Assembly: GCA_051294375.1 (NCBI GenBank)
Contig: CM119263.1
Span: 22,222,833 to 22,286,832 of the forward strand
DNA from: Paraspadella gotoi
Lineage: Eukaryota; Chaetognatha
Direction of reading: 5' to 3'
DNA length: 64,000 nt
A model generated the notes under the pieces. That model worked only from the letters and a program-made list of their open reading frames with translations, made no database searches and was not told where the DNA came from. Below are positions 13,201 to 24,149 of the stretch, in pieces. The position numbers and the translations under genes are program-made. Position 1 is the stretch's first letter; every line of letters starts with the position of its first letter.

Positions 13201-16200
13201 AAAGAAAAATACTTTTTTCTTCTTTTTTTATAAATTAAATTTGGCGACGCTGACTGTTGAGTGATCGCGAGAGGCAAGACTTGCGCCGAATTCTTGGTTT
13301 TAGGGTTGAGGGTGATCTTTGGGGAAGTCGAAAGTGTGAAGATGACACATTTTATTTTGCTCTCGAAGTTCGAAGACTGAAATCTTTACCCGCCGCCTCT
13401 GTTGCTTTTTAGTTGCGCCGCGAGTCACTGCGTCCCAACACGTTTGAATTACCGTTCTTGTTTTCTAGTCATGAATCCTCATGAATTTTTTAATGTCATT
13501 GTATTAGGACTCGAGCATTGTGCTAGATACATTGTCACAAGTCATAATTACCGCGATAAAACGTGATTTAAAGCGGCAATCGGCCCAAAAAATTAAGCAC
13601 AATAAGTAAAAAGAAAACACCAAACAAAAAAAAACAACAACAAAAACAACAACAACAACAACTGTGACATTTGGAAGCGTCTCTCCGACGTAATAAGGAA
13701 AGCGTCAGTCGAGAATCCGATACTTTTTCGGTTTCTCGTCAGAAACTGTCGTTAATTTTAACGATAGGCGGGTAGTTGTTTCATAATAAGTAAAAAAAAC
13801 TAATTTATTTTTCCTTAGGAGAAAATATAGACAAACAAAGTATTGTTATGACTCAATTTAGGCATCTGATACTAGATGCACCTTCATCTGCACCTTCATC
13901 TTTATGTGAAAACGATATTCTACAACATCCATCACAATCTCACAGGCGAATCACCTTCATTTCGGATTTTTCCCTATCCTGCCCCTTCGCTAATTTCCCC
14001 TCAAATCCTCACAAACGCGACGGGCATACATCACCGGGACTGGGCATATTTTACCTGGACAGAGTGCCCCACATCCTAAACCCCGTCGCTAAACCCTGAT
14101 ATCGATTATAGACATTCGTCAGTCCGACGTTCGCTCATTTCATCCTACATCCCTAATCCCGCCAATAACAACCTCTCGAGCTTTCCTCTTTACTCTACAC
14201 CCCTTATTGAAATCAAAATAATCCCTAGGCTCCAATATGAAATTAGTACAAATCAAATAAAATATAAATTGAATTAATATATGAGCTATCTTGTCCTTCA
14301 CTATTAAAAGATAATAACTGCAATCACAACTCTCTTACAGTCAATGTTATAAACAGTCCAGATGTTTTTTACTAACATTGATCATTACCGTTCGCGAGAC
14401 AGTCTCGACCACACCAGCACCCCACACTCCTCCGCCCCTGACCCGGCGACCTTCCTCTCGCCTCGCGTCACGAGCATTTCGACTCTCCCCCCCCCCCGCC
14501 CTCCGCCCGCCCTTTTCGCGCCTTCGCTTCCCGGAGGAGGATTGGGGGAGTTGACGAGATTTGCGAGAGCGGGGTTGTTAGGGCGAAGTGGATGGGGGGG
14601 ATCGAAAATTCTAGAAGGGACGCTATCATGTACTTGAAGTAGAGTCGCAATATAATGACGTATTAAATCTAATTTGAATCTTATGTCTGAGAACTTTTTC
14701 AACCATTTCTTGTATATAAAGGTGGTTTGTTATTCCTCTATTCCCAGAAGGCAACACTAATATATATTGGTTGTACCAATTTCATAAAATCATAAAATCG
14801 CAAATATGTTAAAGATCGCTAAAATTCAATATTAAAATCTTAAAACTCATTGTCTATTCATTATAATAGAAAAAAATATTTTCTTTTAAAAACTAAGGTT
14901 CATTATATTAATAAAATTTTATAATATACTTTTAATGCAGACTTTGTCTTTAACTCAAATTAAATTCAAACTTTTAATGTAAAAAATATTTAGAAATGTG
15001 GTACGTAAAGCAAGTAATCTTTCAACTTTCATAAAAATACTGAGCACCAAAAAGCCTCTGGGAGAAGTCGATTTATTTATGAATTGGTCGAGTGTTCCCA
15101 AATAAATTCGATTTTTCCGCTAGAAAATATATTTCTTTAAAAAAAATTGCTTCCGGTTTTTTTCCTATAAAATTGAATTTTCATCGTTTTTTTTTTCCTT
15201 TTTTTAAATCGTCAAAATTCACTCAAAGAGACACGAAAGTTACCCTAGCCGCCATTCCCATGCCACTCTCCCCCAGTTACCCTCCCTTTCCCCCTCTATC
15301 TCCGCTTGTCCCCCAAAATGCAAATAACTTTGCATGCAAATCAACCGCACGAGTTTAACTTTCTCAAGTCGCCCTCTTCCGTTAACACGACCTTGTCTGC
15401 CACCGCTGACAACCAAAAGCCAAGCGTTTCTCCCGTCCCATAACAGCGTTACCCGTTCTCCGTTTTGAGAAAAGTGTTTCTTTCCTTTTTCTATTGAGAC
15501 TTACGACGTGTTTCTGTCTCCAAATTCTTTAAATTCCCTTTATAATTATATATCTATATCCTTGATCACTTATAACGTTAACCTTTCAAGTTTTTTATGA
15601 TCTTTGTCAAAAAACGAACAAATTTATGCTCCTGAGTCTCACTAAAATTATGACTCTGAGAGACAAAAGACCGGTCAAAATATTTGCCGGACTTGTGAGG
15701 ACAAAAAACGGACGGTCGAACGATTTGACCTCGGTAATAGAATGAATTTTGGGGAAAGACAAAAACTGGCTTAAGCGAGGCAAAATATTTAATATAATAC
15801 TATCTATTCCTTATTCAGTTACTATTTTCTTTCCCCTTTCGCCCCTTACTTTCCTTAAGCCATTCCAGATCATTCTGTGTCGCCACAACCCACCTTTTTT
15901 TACAACGAAATGTCGCACAAAAATAGCGCAAACTTGAATTTCCGCGTCACGTGAATGATACATTGACAGACTGACTCAGTGACTGACTGACTGAATGACG
16001 GGAGCAAAGAAACGGAAAAGCGGAAGTCGACGAGAGAGTGACGTCGCTGGGACGTCAGATTTGACGGGGTAGGGGAGGGATGGTGGAGTGGCGGGGGGAT
16101 GAAGTGGCGAGGTGCACGTTAAGAATTTCGTTGTTGTTTTCCCATTTTTCTGTTGCATGTGTGTCGAGGTGTAATATTGAAAGAGAAGGAATAAGAGAGG

Positions 16201-16235
16201 AAAGCCCCCTGATGAAATGTGATACATATTCTTGA
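13200..16235. other. Intergenic or intronic DNA, no gene recognised
   Basis: No exon with both splice sites and a recognisable protein was found. Content: an (AAC)n tract at about 13628-13660; a GC-rich stretch at about 14395-14620 containing a C12 homopolymer; a TATATAAAG motif at 14713-14721 about 90 bp after it, which would suit a promoter but has no visible downstream gene; then AT-rich DNA. Confidence 0.5.
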
Positions 16236-16240
16236 AAGGA

Positions 16241-16270
16241 TGAGAGAGAGAGAGAGAGTAGAGAGAGAGT

Positions 16271-16348
<78 letters not shown>
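16241..16348 (+). repeat. (GA)n microsatellite
   Basis: Interrupted GA array of about 108 bp. Confidence 0.95.
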
Positions 16349-16350
<2 letters not shown>

Positions 16351-16668
16351 GAAAGCCGAATTAAAAAGAGCGATAGGACGATAGGAAACCGAAGAGTGAA
16401 ACACAGCGATCGACATCGCGATTGGAGATGTTGTTGTCGTCGTTGTAGTTGTCGTTGATGTACGGGCGGGGATTTTCGACGCGAGAGGCTTCGATCGCGA
16501 AAGAGTGGAGTGACGGAGGTCCATCGCTCCCGTCTCGACCCCACTTAACACCCCATCATTTTAACACCCTCCCAACCTTATAACTGTACCAATCTTTCAT
16601 TCTGTATTGAGGCCCTACACAAGCGGAGTTCGCTTCGAGCTCTTTCGCTCTAGAGTTTTGAGCCAATG

Positions 16669-16688
16669 GGTAGTAGTTGGCTACTACC
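16669..16688. other. Perfect 8-bp hairpin
   Basis: GGTAGTAG, loop TTGG, CTACTACC. A small perfect stem-loop in non-coding DNA, function unknown. Confidence 0.5.
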
Positions 16689-17238
16689 ATACAAGGGTTT
16701 TAAAGCGTTCTAAATACTATAATAATAAAATGATGCCTCTTCAAAATGTGTATTTAATTTAGATTTGTTAATTACCCGTCTTGTTTTCTCCTTCTTTACA
16801 CTTGTATTAGTAACAATAACCTTCATTTTCATTCCTCCTTTTTACCGCAATAATGATTCAGTCATAAAGACTAATAACTCCCCCCTCCCCAACTCTCCGA
16901 GCCGTAGACATATAAACGTCATCCAGACAACAATGGGCTATGAACAACCGATAGTGCCACGACTTGGATTGCCTAATCTTAATTAAATATAAAGTAATTT
17001 TCGTAATATACCTAATTATGGTTATTGAAAATGAAGACAAAGTCTTGTTACAGCAACGATTTTATTTTAATGTACAGACAAGTTTCGGCTTTCATTCAAG
17101 TTTAATCACAATGTCTAATTATGGTTGAAATCTTTTCAGTCGCATCGTCGACTTAATCACGACTTTTCCACTTTCCATGTGAAACGAACAGTAATTTGTC
17201 AATTTCAAAAAAAAGAATAAAACTCGATGAGAACTTTG

Positions 17239-17268
17239 GAGAGAGAGAGAGAGAGAGAGTGAAGAGAG

Positions 17269-17340
<72 letters not shown>
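17239..17340 (+). repeat. (GA)n microsatellite
   Basis: GA array of about 100 bp with few interruptions. Confidence 0.95.
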
Positions 17341-17342
<2 letters not shown>

Positions 17343-17405
17343 GCGACGACGACTCGACGTCATCGCCAGATGTCACTTTCAATCGATTGATCAACTTTTC
17401 AACTG

Positions 17406-17449
17406 ATTGGTCAATTCAAACCTGATTGGTTGAAAATATTCTGATTGGT
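17406..17449 (-). promoter_or_regulatory. Three evenly spaced CCAAT boxes (minus strand)
   Basis: CTGATTGGT-type elements place ATTGG at 17406-17410, 17425-17429 and 17445-17449, spaced 19 and 20 bp (about two helical turns). CCAATCAG is the classic NF-Y site, read on the minus strand. No transcript start or exon was recognised nearby, so this is a candidate regulatory element only. Confidence 0.35.
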
Positions 17450-17459
17450 CGAATTAAAA

Positions 17460-18350
17460 CTTTTTTATCAACTCTTATGACGAATAATTAGACTTGCTTT
17501 AACCATATCCTTGTTAAAAAGACTGTTATATGTATTGACAGCATGGGTTCTCTTGTACTACACCGCAGTGGAGATACACCATTCCATTCGATCAGATTCT
17601 CACACACAAAAAAAGAATCATGCTTCTTTTCAATTTCGCCCACGCGTTTCACAGATATTAATTCATCGCTTTTTTTTAGTTATTCTTTCTTATCTGAATT
17701 CCATATTTCTCGGTATAATTGGTTTTTCGTTCGACTCAACCCCGGGCTAAGAGCATTTGATTTTTTTTCAATAAGTCACTTTTTGGGGTCTGGAGCTGTC
17801 TTTTTGTGCTTTTTTTCCATAGCCATAGGATTAAAAGATTACTTTTATAATATTCGAATCAAATATAACTAAATATGCTAAATTCATAAAATAAAAAAAT
17901 AATTAAATGACAATCTAATCTAAACTGACCTCAAAAACTCTCAGACTCAACAAAATGAGATATAATTTTTCTCGAACCAAACTTTCATTTTCTACTAATT
18001 CCCACATCTCTTTTTTTCTCATCTTCCCCTCCTCCCTTTCTTTATCCATTTTTTATTCCCTTCCTTTTCAACTCTGTTTTTCTTTCCTTCATTGTTTTTC
18101 CTTTTCGCCCCGACGCGTGAGGGTCAACGGAGACCGAATTTCGAGACTTCATTTCACTCCCCCCTCCGTCCCCCCCAAGAAAAAAAATCTCTCACGCGTG
18201 AGTTCGATGACCCGAGCGTGAAAAGGGGGGAGGGTCGATCGGTGAAGGGATTTTCACAGTATAAGATGATGAGGGGACGGCGAGGGGAGGGTAGAGGTTG
18301 AGGGATAAAAGAAGGGAAAGGTCGAGGCGAGGGGGTTCATTAGTTAGAGA
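17460..18350. other. Non-coding, no gene seen
   Basis: AT-rich then pyrimidine-rich DNA. Open frames here have no recognisable protein and no supported splice sites. Confidence 0.5.
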
Positions 18351-18360
18351 ACATCCTGGC

Positions 18361-18361
18361 T

Positions 18362-18414
<53 letters not shown>
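18361..18414 (+). repeat. (GTC)n trinucleotide array
   Basis: Perfect GTC/GAC triplet array of about 54 bp. Read through it gives poly-Arg or poly-Val type peptides, which are not genes. Confidence 0.95.
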
Positions 18415-18415
<1 letters not shown>

Positions 18416-18893
18416 TCCGATTTGACGGTCATTTTCTGGACCCCGTCTTCGCTCACTCCCCCGCTTACCGCCCCCCTTTACCTCCCGAGAGATTTCACGG
18501 TCCTCCCATGAAGATTATCTCTTCCCACTACTGTTCGTTTCTAAAACCATAACCGATTACATCTCACAACTTAAGTGCGAAGTTTAAAGTGCATTCAAAG
18601 CCAAACTCAGTCGGACTTTTAGTTGCGTATTACCACTACTGTTGAATATTCCTTAAACAGTGCAGCTCACTCCTTTGTCAAAACTACATTACATCAAAGT
18701 CGCTTTGATACTTCACTACGGTTTGGGACTCCGGTTCCGGGTCCCTCACCTTTTAACCCAGGCAGCCGACCCTTACGCCCGCCGCTGGAAATCGAAATTG
18801 GGTCTTTGGTCCGTTTCGCGCCGCCGTCCGAACTTACCCTCCCTCTCCTATTCTTTTTCTTTTTCGCTCTCTCCTACTTCCGGTTTGCCTTCT

Positions 18894-18975
18894 CTCACTC
18901 TCTCTCTCTCTCTCGTTTCTCTCTCTCCTCTCTCTCTGCTCTCTCTCATTCTCTCTCTCTCATTCTTTCTTTCTC
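18894..18975 (+). repeat. (CT)n-rich tract
   Basis: Interrupted CT tract leading into the tetranucleotide array at 19017. Confidence 0.9.
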
Positions 18976-19016
18976 TTCCCTCTATATATTATTATCCATC
19001 TTATGTACTATCCTAT

Positions 19017-19028
19017 CTATCTATCTAT

Positions 19029-19069
<41 letters not shown>

Positions 19070-19078
19070 TCTATCTAT
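19017..19078 (+). repeat. (CTAT)n tetranucleotide array
   Basis: About 14 CTAT units with two one-base interruptions. Confidence 0.95.
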
Positions 19079-19439
19079 CAATACTCTCTCTCTACACTCT
19101 CGTCTCCTCTCTCTCTTACCCGCACTCACTCAGCACTCTCTCGCCTTCTCCATACTTCCGCTCTTCTTTCTTCCGCCTGCTTCCTCTTCCCTCCTCCTCA
19201 TCCCCTCTTTCTCCTCCCTCCTCCTCCTCCCTTCTCCTCCTCCCCTCTTCCTCCTCCCCCTTTTCTCACGCTTTCAGTAAAATACTGACTTCGCGAATGG
19301 TCACGTGATCAAAACAAATCTGAGCGAAAAAGAATTGAAACTTGTTTTGCCGCTTTTCAGCTTCATCAAAATCACGGAGCGTCTTCTTCAAGTGAGATGC
19401 AAAGAAAAAAACCGCCGTTGTCTCCGGCTCAAACTACAT

Positions 19440-19485
19440 GTCTCTCTCTCTCTCTCTCTGCTCTCTCTCTCTCTCTCTCTGCTCC
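19440..19485 (+). repeat. (CT)n microsatellite
   Basis: CT array with one CTG interruption, next to a GC-rich stretch (19500-19690) with no recognised gene. Confidence 0.9.
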
Positions 19486-19762
19486 TCATGGCTATACTCA
19501 GAAAGCCTGCGTATCAAGCGCAGCGTCCGGAGCAGCCGCGCGCGGCCAGCGGCTCTCCTCTGCCTTCGATATACTTAGCTCGGCGTTGCTCTTACTCCTC
19601 TTCCTGCTTCCTTGCTCCCTACTACTCCCGGATCGCGCGCGAACGGCAGAGTCGATCCGGTCGGAGCTGGCAGCGAGCCGTTGCCACTTAGTCTTTTCTC
19701 TCTTTTTCTGACCCTCATACACCACCGAGGCTTTTCTCTCTGCTACGAGCGAATCGATCATC

Positions 19763-20190
19763 GAGTTCGCGGGCCGGATCCGGGAGTCTCCTTTATAAAA
19801 AATGTTTGTTTTCTCTTCTCCAATTTTAAAAACGCAGCAAAACGAAAGTCTTTTATAATAAATTATTATTATAAATTTTTATCGTTATAGTTATTATTTT
19901 TAACAATTTTATTTATTAGTGATTTTTTTGTGTTTATTATCTTTAAACTCTTGTACTTAGGCTCTTAATGCCTAATTAGCTCTGAGAACTATTTTTTTCT
20001 CAACTAATCTTCATACTATAACATAAAATTACAAAAATCACTAATAAATAAAGATTTTTAAAAATAATAATATACAATAAAATTTATAATAATAATTTAT
20101 GATAAAAGACTTCGTTCATTTGTGTTTAAAATTGACAGAGAAAACAAATATTTTTTTATAAAGAGGGCTCCCGGGATCCGCGCGAAACTC
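19763..20190. mobile_element. Foldback / MITE-like long inverted repeat
   Basis: The left arm (about 19763-19935) reads, on the opposite strand, as the right arm (about 20022-20190), with a spacer of about 86 bp. Arm ends are gagttcgcgggccggatcc on the left and gagtttcgcgcggatcc in the reverse complement of the right. Both arms carry ctttataaaaaa, gttttctct, aagtcttttat and attagtgattttt in the same order. Arms are similar but not identical, with indels, as expected of an old non-autonomous foldback element. No transposase frame and no clear target-site duplication were found. It could also be transcribed as a long hairpin RNA. Confidence 0.7.
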
Positions 20191-20199
20191 ATTAACCTT

Positions 20200-21345
20200 A
20201 GCTTTCACTTTGTCTAACTATAACATAATCATTACCTAAAATTAATATAATAACCATTAATGTCAAATATTAAAAAAATATTGAATTATCTGACATTCCT
20301 TTAAATTTTACTATCTCGCAAGAATTATCCTGACGTTCCGTTCTCTTTTCCATTTCCTTTTCTTTTTCGCATTAAATGTTAGTTAAGAAAAACTTGCTCT
20401 TCATTTTTCCGCAACTCCAGGAATGCCAAATATTCTTTTACAATCAGCTAAACATTTAAGTCTATTTTAATTTTATTAAGATATTCATTTGATTACCTAC
20501 ATATCAAAGATTTAAACCAAAAATGTCTAGCATGCAGTTTTATGTCTGGGAAAGAAGTATAGTTTATTCCATCTCTGTTTTGAGAGGTCGGCCTATACCC
20601 AGAATGTTGAGGCCAAGCTGAAACAAAGCCCATGACAAAAGCAGTTAGTTGTCTGGATCGCTATTGTTGTCAAGCCCAGTTTTCATTTTTAATCATTTTT
20701 AACCAATTAAGTTTATAACACAAAATTGTCATTTTTGATTTTCTTTTTTACTCATAAAAAGAAGATTTTTAAAAAAATTACAGAAAAAAAATGAATCAAG
20801 AAGAATGTCTAAATGAAAATAAAATAGTTTAACATCAATAGTGGAATAGATAATGGATTGTGTTTAATGCTGTTCCCATTAAATTATAATGGTGGTGCGT
20901 GGCTGACTCGGCCTTATTCTGAAGATGATTTCTAAGACATGGCAACCCATAATGATAGAAAATTAGAAAGTGAAGTTGCTTGAGTTATGTGAGGCTGGGT
21001 GTTGTTGCTTTTGTGAATTCACGCCCATAAGACTGATAACGATCGGAAATCGAAAATCGAAGATAACAAAGACACATAACTGAGAATTATATGGTTTTAA
21101 TTTTATAGATATATAATAAAGAAATTTTATCATAGGTTGAATATGAGTTGATGAAGAACAAAATTGTGATTTATTTTAGTTATAGTATATAGGATAAACA
21201 TGTAAGAGGATTAGAAACTAAAAAGTGCAGGTCACATGAACAAATAATGTTACAAGGTTTAGAAGCAGAAAAAAGATAGGGAAGAGAACAAGAGAGCGAG
21301 AAATCGCAATGAAAGGCATAATGATAAAGAGTAGAGAGAGCAGAA
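20200..21345. other. AT-rich DNA, no gene recognised
   Basis: No coding exon, RNA gene or repeat that I can name. Confidence 0.5.
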
Positions 21346-21348
21346 GAG

Positions 21349-21350
21349 AT

Positions 21351-21395
<45 letters not shown>
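21349..21395 (+). repeat. (GA)n microsatellite
   Basis: GA array followed by a GC-rich stretch (21396-21590) with CGG/CCG motifs but no supported exon. Confidence 0.9.
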
Positions 21396-21399
<4 letters not shown>

Positions 21400-21606
21400 T
21401 CCGGGCGCCGATCCGCTCGATTTCGAACCGGTAAAGAGCCCCGACTCAAAACCAAATCCGGAAGAAAGAAGAAAAAAAATCTCCGCTATCCGAGCGGAAG
21501 AAGCCCGGAAGGGAAAGTAGTGCGGTCGGCCAGCCGCTCGCCGCCGCTCCGGTCTACGGCTGCGTACGGAAGAGCTTTGAGTATATGACTCCTTCTCTCA
21601 TCTCTC

Positions 21607-21686
21607 CTGCTCTCTCTCTCTCTCTCTCACTCTCAATCTCTCTCTCTCTGCTTCATCTCTCTCTCCTCTACTCGGTCTCTCTCACA
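21607..21686 (+). repeat. (CT)n-rich tract
   Basis: Interrupted CT tract. Confidence 0.9.
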
Positions 21687-22222
21687 ACCCACAGAAAACA
21701 ACAAGAAAGAATTCACATAAAAGAAACATCCGCAAACTGGAGTCTTTTGTTCTCCAATTATGTGTGGTTATTTTGAAAGTCTATGTTTTTAACTATATCA
21801 GCTTAGCCATTTTAACGAGCAATTGCGAATCCTCCAGTTATCTAAACTAAATATTAAAAAGACCTATTTTTTATTTTAGGTTTTATGTGGCCTCCAGGAT
21901 TGTAATAATGTAAAAGCTATTGTACCAAGATTACGAGATAGTTAACATCCAATTGTCGAAGAACGATGCAGTCGTAAAAACTTAAAACTTAAAACTGCAC
22001 AAGACAAAAGCACACAGACGGAAATAAAACAAAAGAGACTCGGTTCAAAAACAATAATAATGAAAATGCGTAAAAAGCAAAAAAAAGAAAAAAACATAAG
22101 CGAAAGAGGGAAACGGAGTTGTGGCGAAGTTTTTTCGCCATCGACAACAAAGTGATTATCGCGAGGAAGGAATTCCATTAACGCCTTTAACGAACGACGC
22201 CGGGAGGAGTTATGCGAACGGA

Positions 22223-22225
<3 letters not shown>

Positions 22226-22278
<53 letters not shown>

Positions 22279-22391
22279 AGAGAGAGAGAGATGAAGAGAG
22301 AGAGTAGAGGAGAGAGGAGAGAGAGTCAGACAGTAGGAATGAGAAGTGAAAGAGGTATAATGGTTAAAATGGGATAATCGAGTGCGTCTTC

Positions 22392-22432
<41 letters not shown>

Positions 22433-22483
22433 TCTCCTTCCTCTCTTCTCTCTCTTTCTCTCTCTCTCTCTCTTTCTCTCCTC
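22226..22483. repeat. GA array followed by CT array (inverted pair)
   Basis: A GA-rich array at 22226-22326 and a CT-rich array at 22391-22483, separated by about 65 bp. They are mutually complementary and could fold into a long imperfect hairpin. Confidence 0.85.
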
Positions 22484-23102
22484 ATTTTCTTTTCATTTCG
22501 GCTCTTTTCTTCTATCCTCTCCCTATCTCCACCTCATTCGCCTTTGCCGCCTTCTTTCCTTTTAATCCTCAGTGAACAAATTCCCGAATCGACTTTCCTT
22601 CTTTCACCCCCCCACTCCCCCTCCCTGACGTCGCCTTTGATTTACGCGAGACAGTTTCCTCGTTATACCGCAATTCGTTAAAACCGAATTCCGAGTCTCC
22701 CATTCTTACCCTCGGTTGCTGCTCTTTTTTTAAGACCTTAAAATTTACCCTTAAGATTATAAGTGCCTTTTTTCCATCCGTCAGTCTTGAATAATAATTT
22801 GTAAGTTTACCTACAATGTAGGTAGGTTGGTAGGTACCTACAATGCTACATAAAAGAAGAGCCAAAACAAAAAAAAGAAATAAAAAAGAATTTAGATCAT
22901 AATTTATTAAAAAACAAAATTAAGTATTGAATACTGTATATAGTGTATAATGTATAGTGAAGCGTATTTAAATCAAAAATTTTTTTCTTATTTTAACGGT
23001 TAAAGTTAAAGTTTTTTAATTGTTAGTTTTGTTAATTTTAAAATTGTAACGATTATTTAACATTATCAAAGGTTCTCCAATCTCCCCCCCCCTCCTCTCC
23101 AG

Positions 23103-23363
23103 GCCGACATCGACGCCGGTCGCGTCTCCTACGTCAACGACGATTCCGAAAACGACGCCGACTTTTTTGTCCTGGCGTTGTTGATGTGGCGCCGGGCCGA
23201 CGGCGCCGCCATCGACGAGGAAGGATGGCGTCACGGCTCCGCGTCGGGAGGTTACGCCTCGCGGGGGCGTCTCCTCCGTTACGCTCGTCTCCCGACGTCG
23301 TTCAACGTGACGGTGACTCTCGTCAACGACGAAGTCTTTCGCCTCCTCACCCGAAATCCGCGG
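23103..23363 (+). CDS. Exon of a CSPG-repeat extracellular protein (FRAS1/FREM or CSPG4-like)
   Basis: An 87-codon exon, phase 0 at both ends. It follows a strong acceptor (a C-rich tract then AG at 23101-23102) and ends at a consensus donor (CGG|GTGAGT). It opens with ADIDAGRVSYVNDD, then DADFFVLAL, and later FNVTVTLVNDE followed by LLTRNPR. This fits a chondroitin-sulfate-proteoglycan repeat: an (A)DID.GRV.Y strand, a DFF strand, and a final V.V..VND strand running into the next repeat. CSPG repeats occur in FRAS1/FREM matrix proteins and in CSPG4/kon-tiki membrane proteins; one repeat cannot separate them. Codons are GC-rich beside AT-rich flanks, as for the other real exons here. No other exon of this gene was found, so its introns must be long or the rest lies outside. 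About 25 residues between the DFF strand and the last strand (GAAIDEEGW and onward) look like an insertion. Confidence 0.6.
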
Positions 23364-23987
23364 GTGAGTTGAAAAGGGAGGGAAAGTTATTTCCTCCTTG
23401 TTTACTTTTACATCCGGGATTTCGAGTTTCTCATATTTTTTTTTCATCGAGTTCTATCGTCATATCGTTTTATCGATTTATCCATAATTTTTTTTTATCA
23501 CTTTTTTCGCTTCCAATCTTGAAAACCTGCTCCACATCTTTTCACGAGGCTCAAATGACCCAGAAACGTCTCTCATAAATCGAACTTTTAGCTTTACTCA
23601 CCTTTAACATCCGGGGGCTTGAATCGGGATCGAATTCGTCGTTTTCCTTTACGGATCTGATCAAATTCGACGTTTTTCTTTCCTTTTTTGTTACATCCAA
23701 GTCGGAAATCCGCATATAACCAATTTCAACGTCTCCTTTTCCTTTTTTCTAATACATCAGAGTCTGAAATCAGTAGATAATCTAATTCGACGTTTCTTAT
23801 TTACATTTCTATCACATCCGGGTCTTGAATCCGGATCCAATCAAATTAAACCGTTTTCCAAAGAGACCAAAACCGTAAACATTTCCACCCGGCGGATTTC
23901 GTTTCCATGACTCCCATCCGTTGACTATCGCGTACCCAAGATTCCCGACGTTTACATGAGAATTGAGAAACCAATCTTCCCACACGT

Positions 23988-24144
<157 letters not shown>

Positions 24145-24149
24145 GCTCG

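Noticed and set aside
13848-14099. 83-residue plus-strand frame
   Set aside because: No domain, no signal peptide, no splice or promoter support.
18361-18414. GTC repeats considered as a CRISPR-like or coding repeat
   Set aside because: A plain trinucleotide microsatellite without spacers; the organism is eukaryotic.
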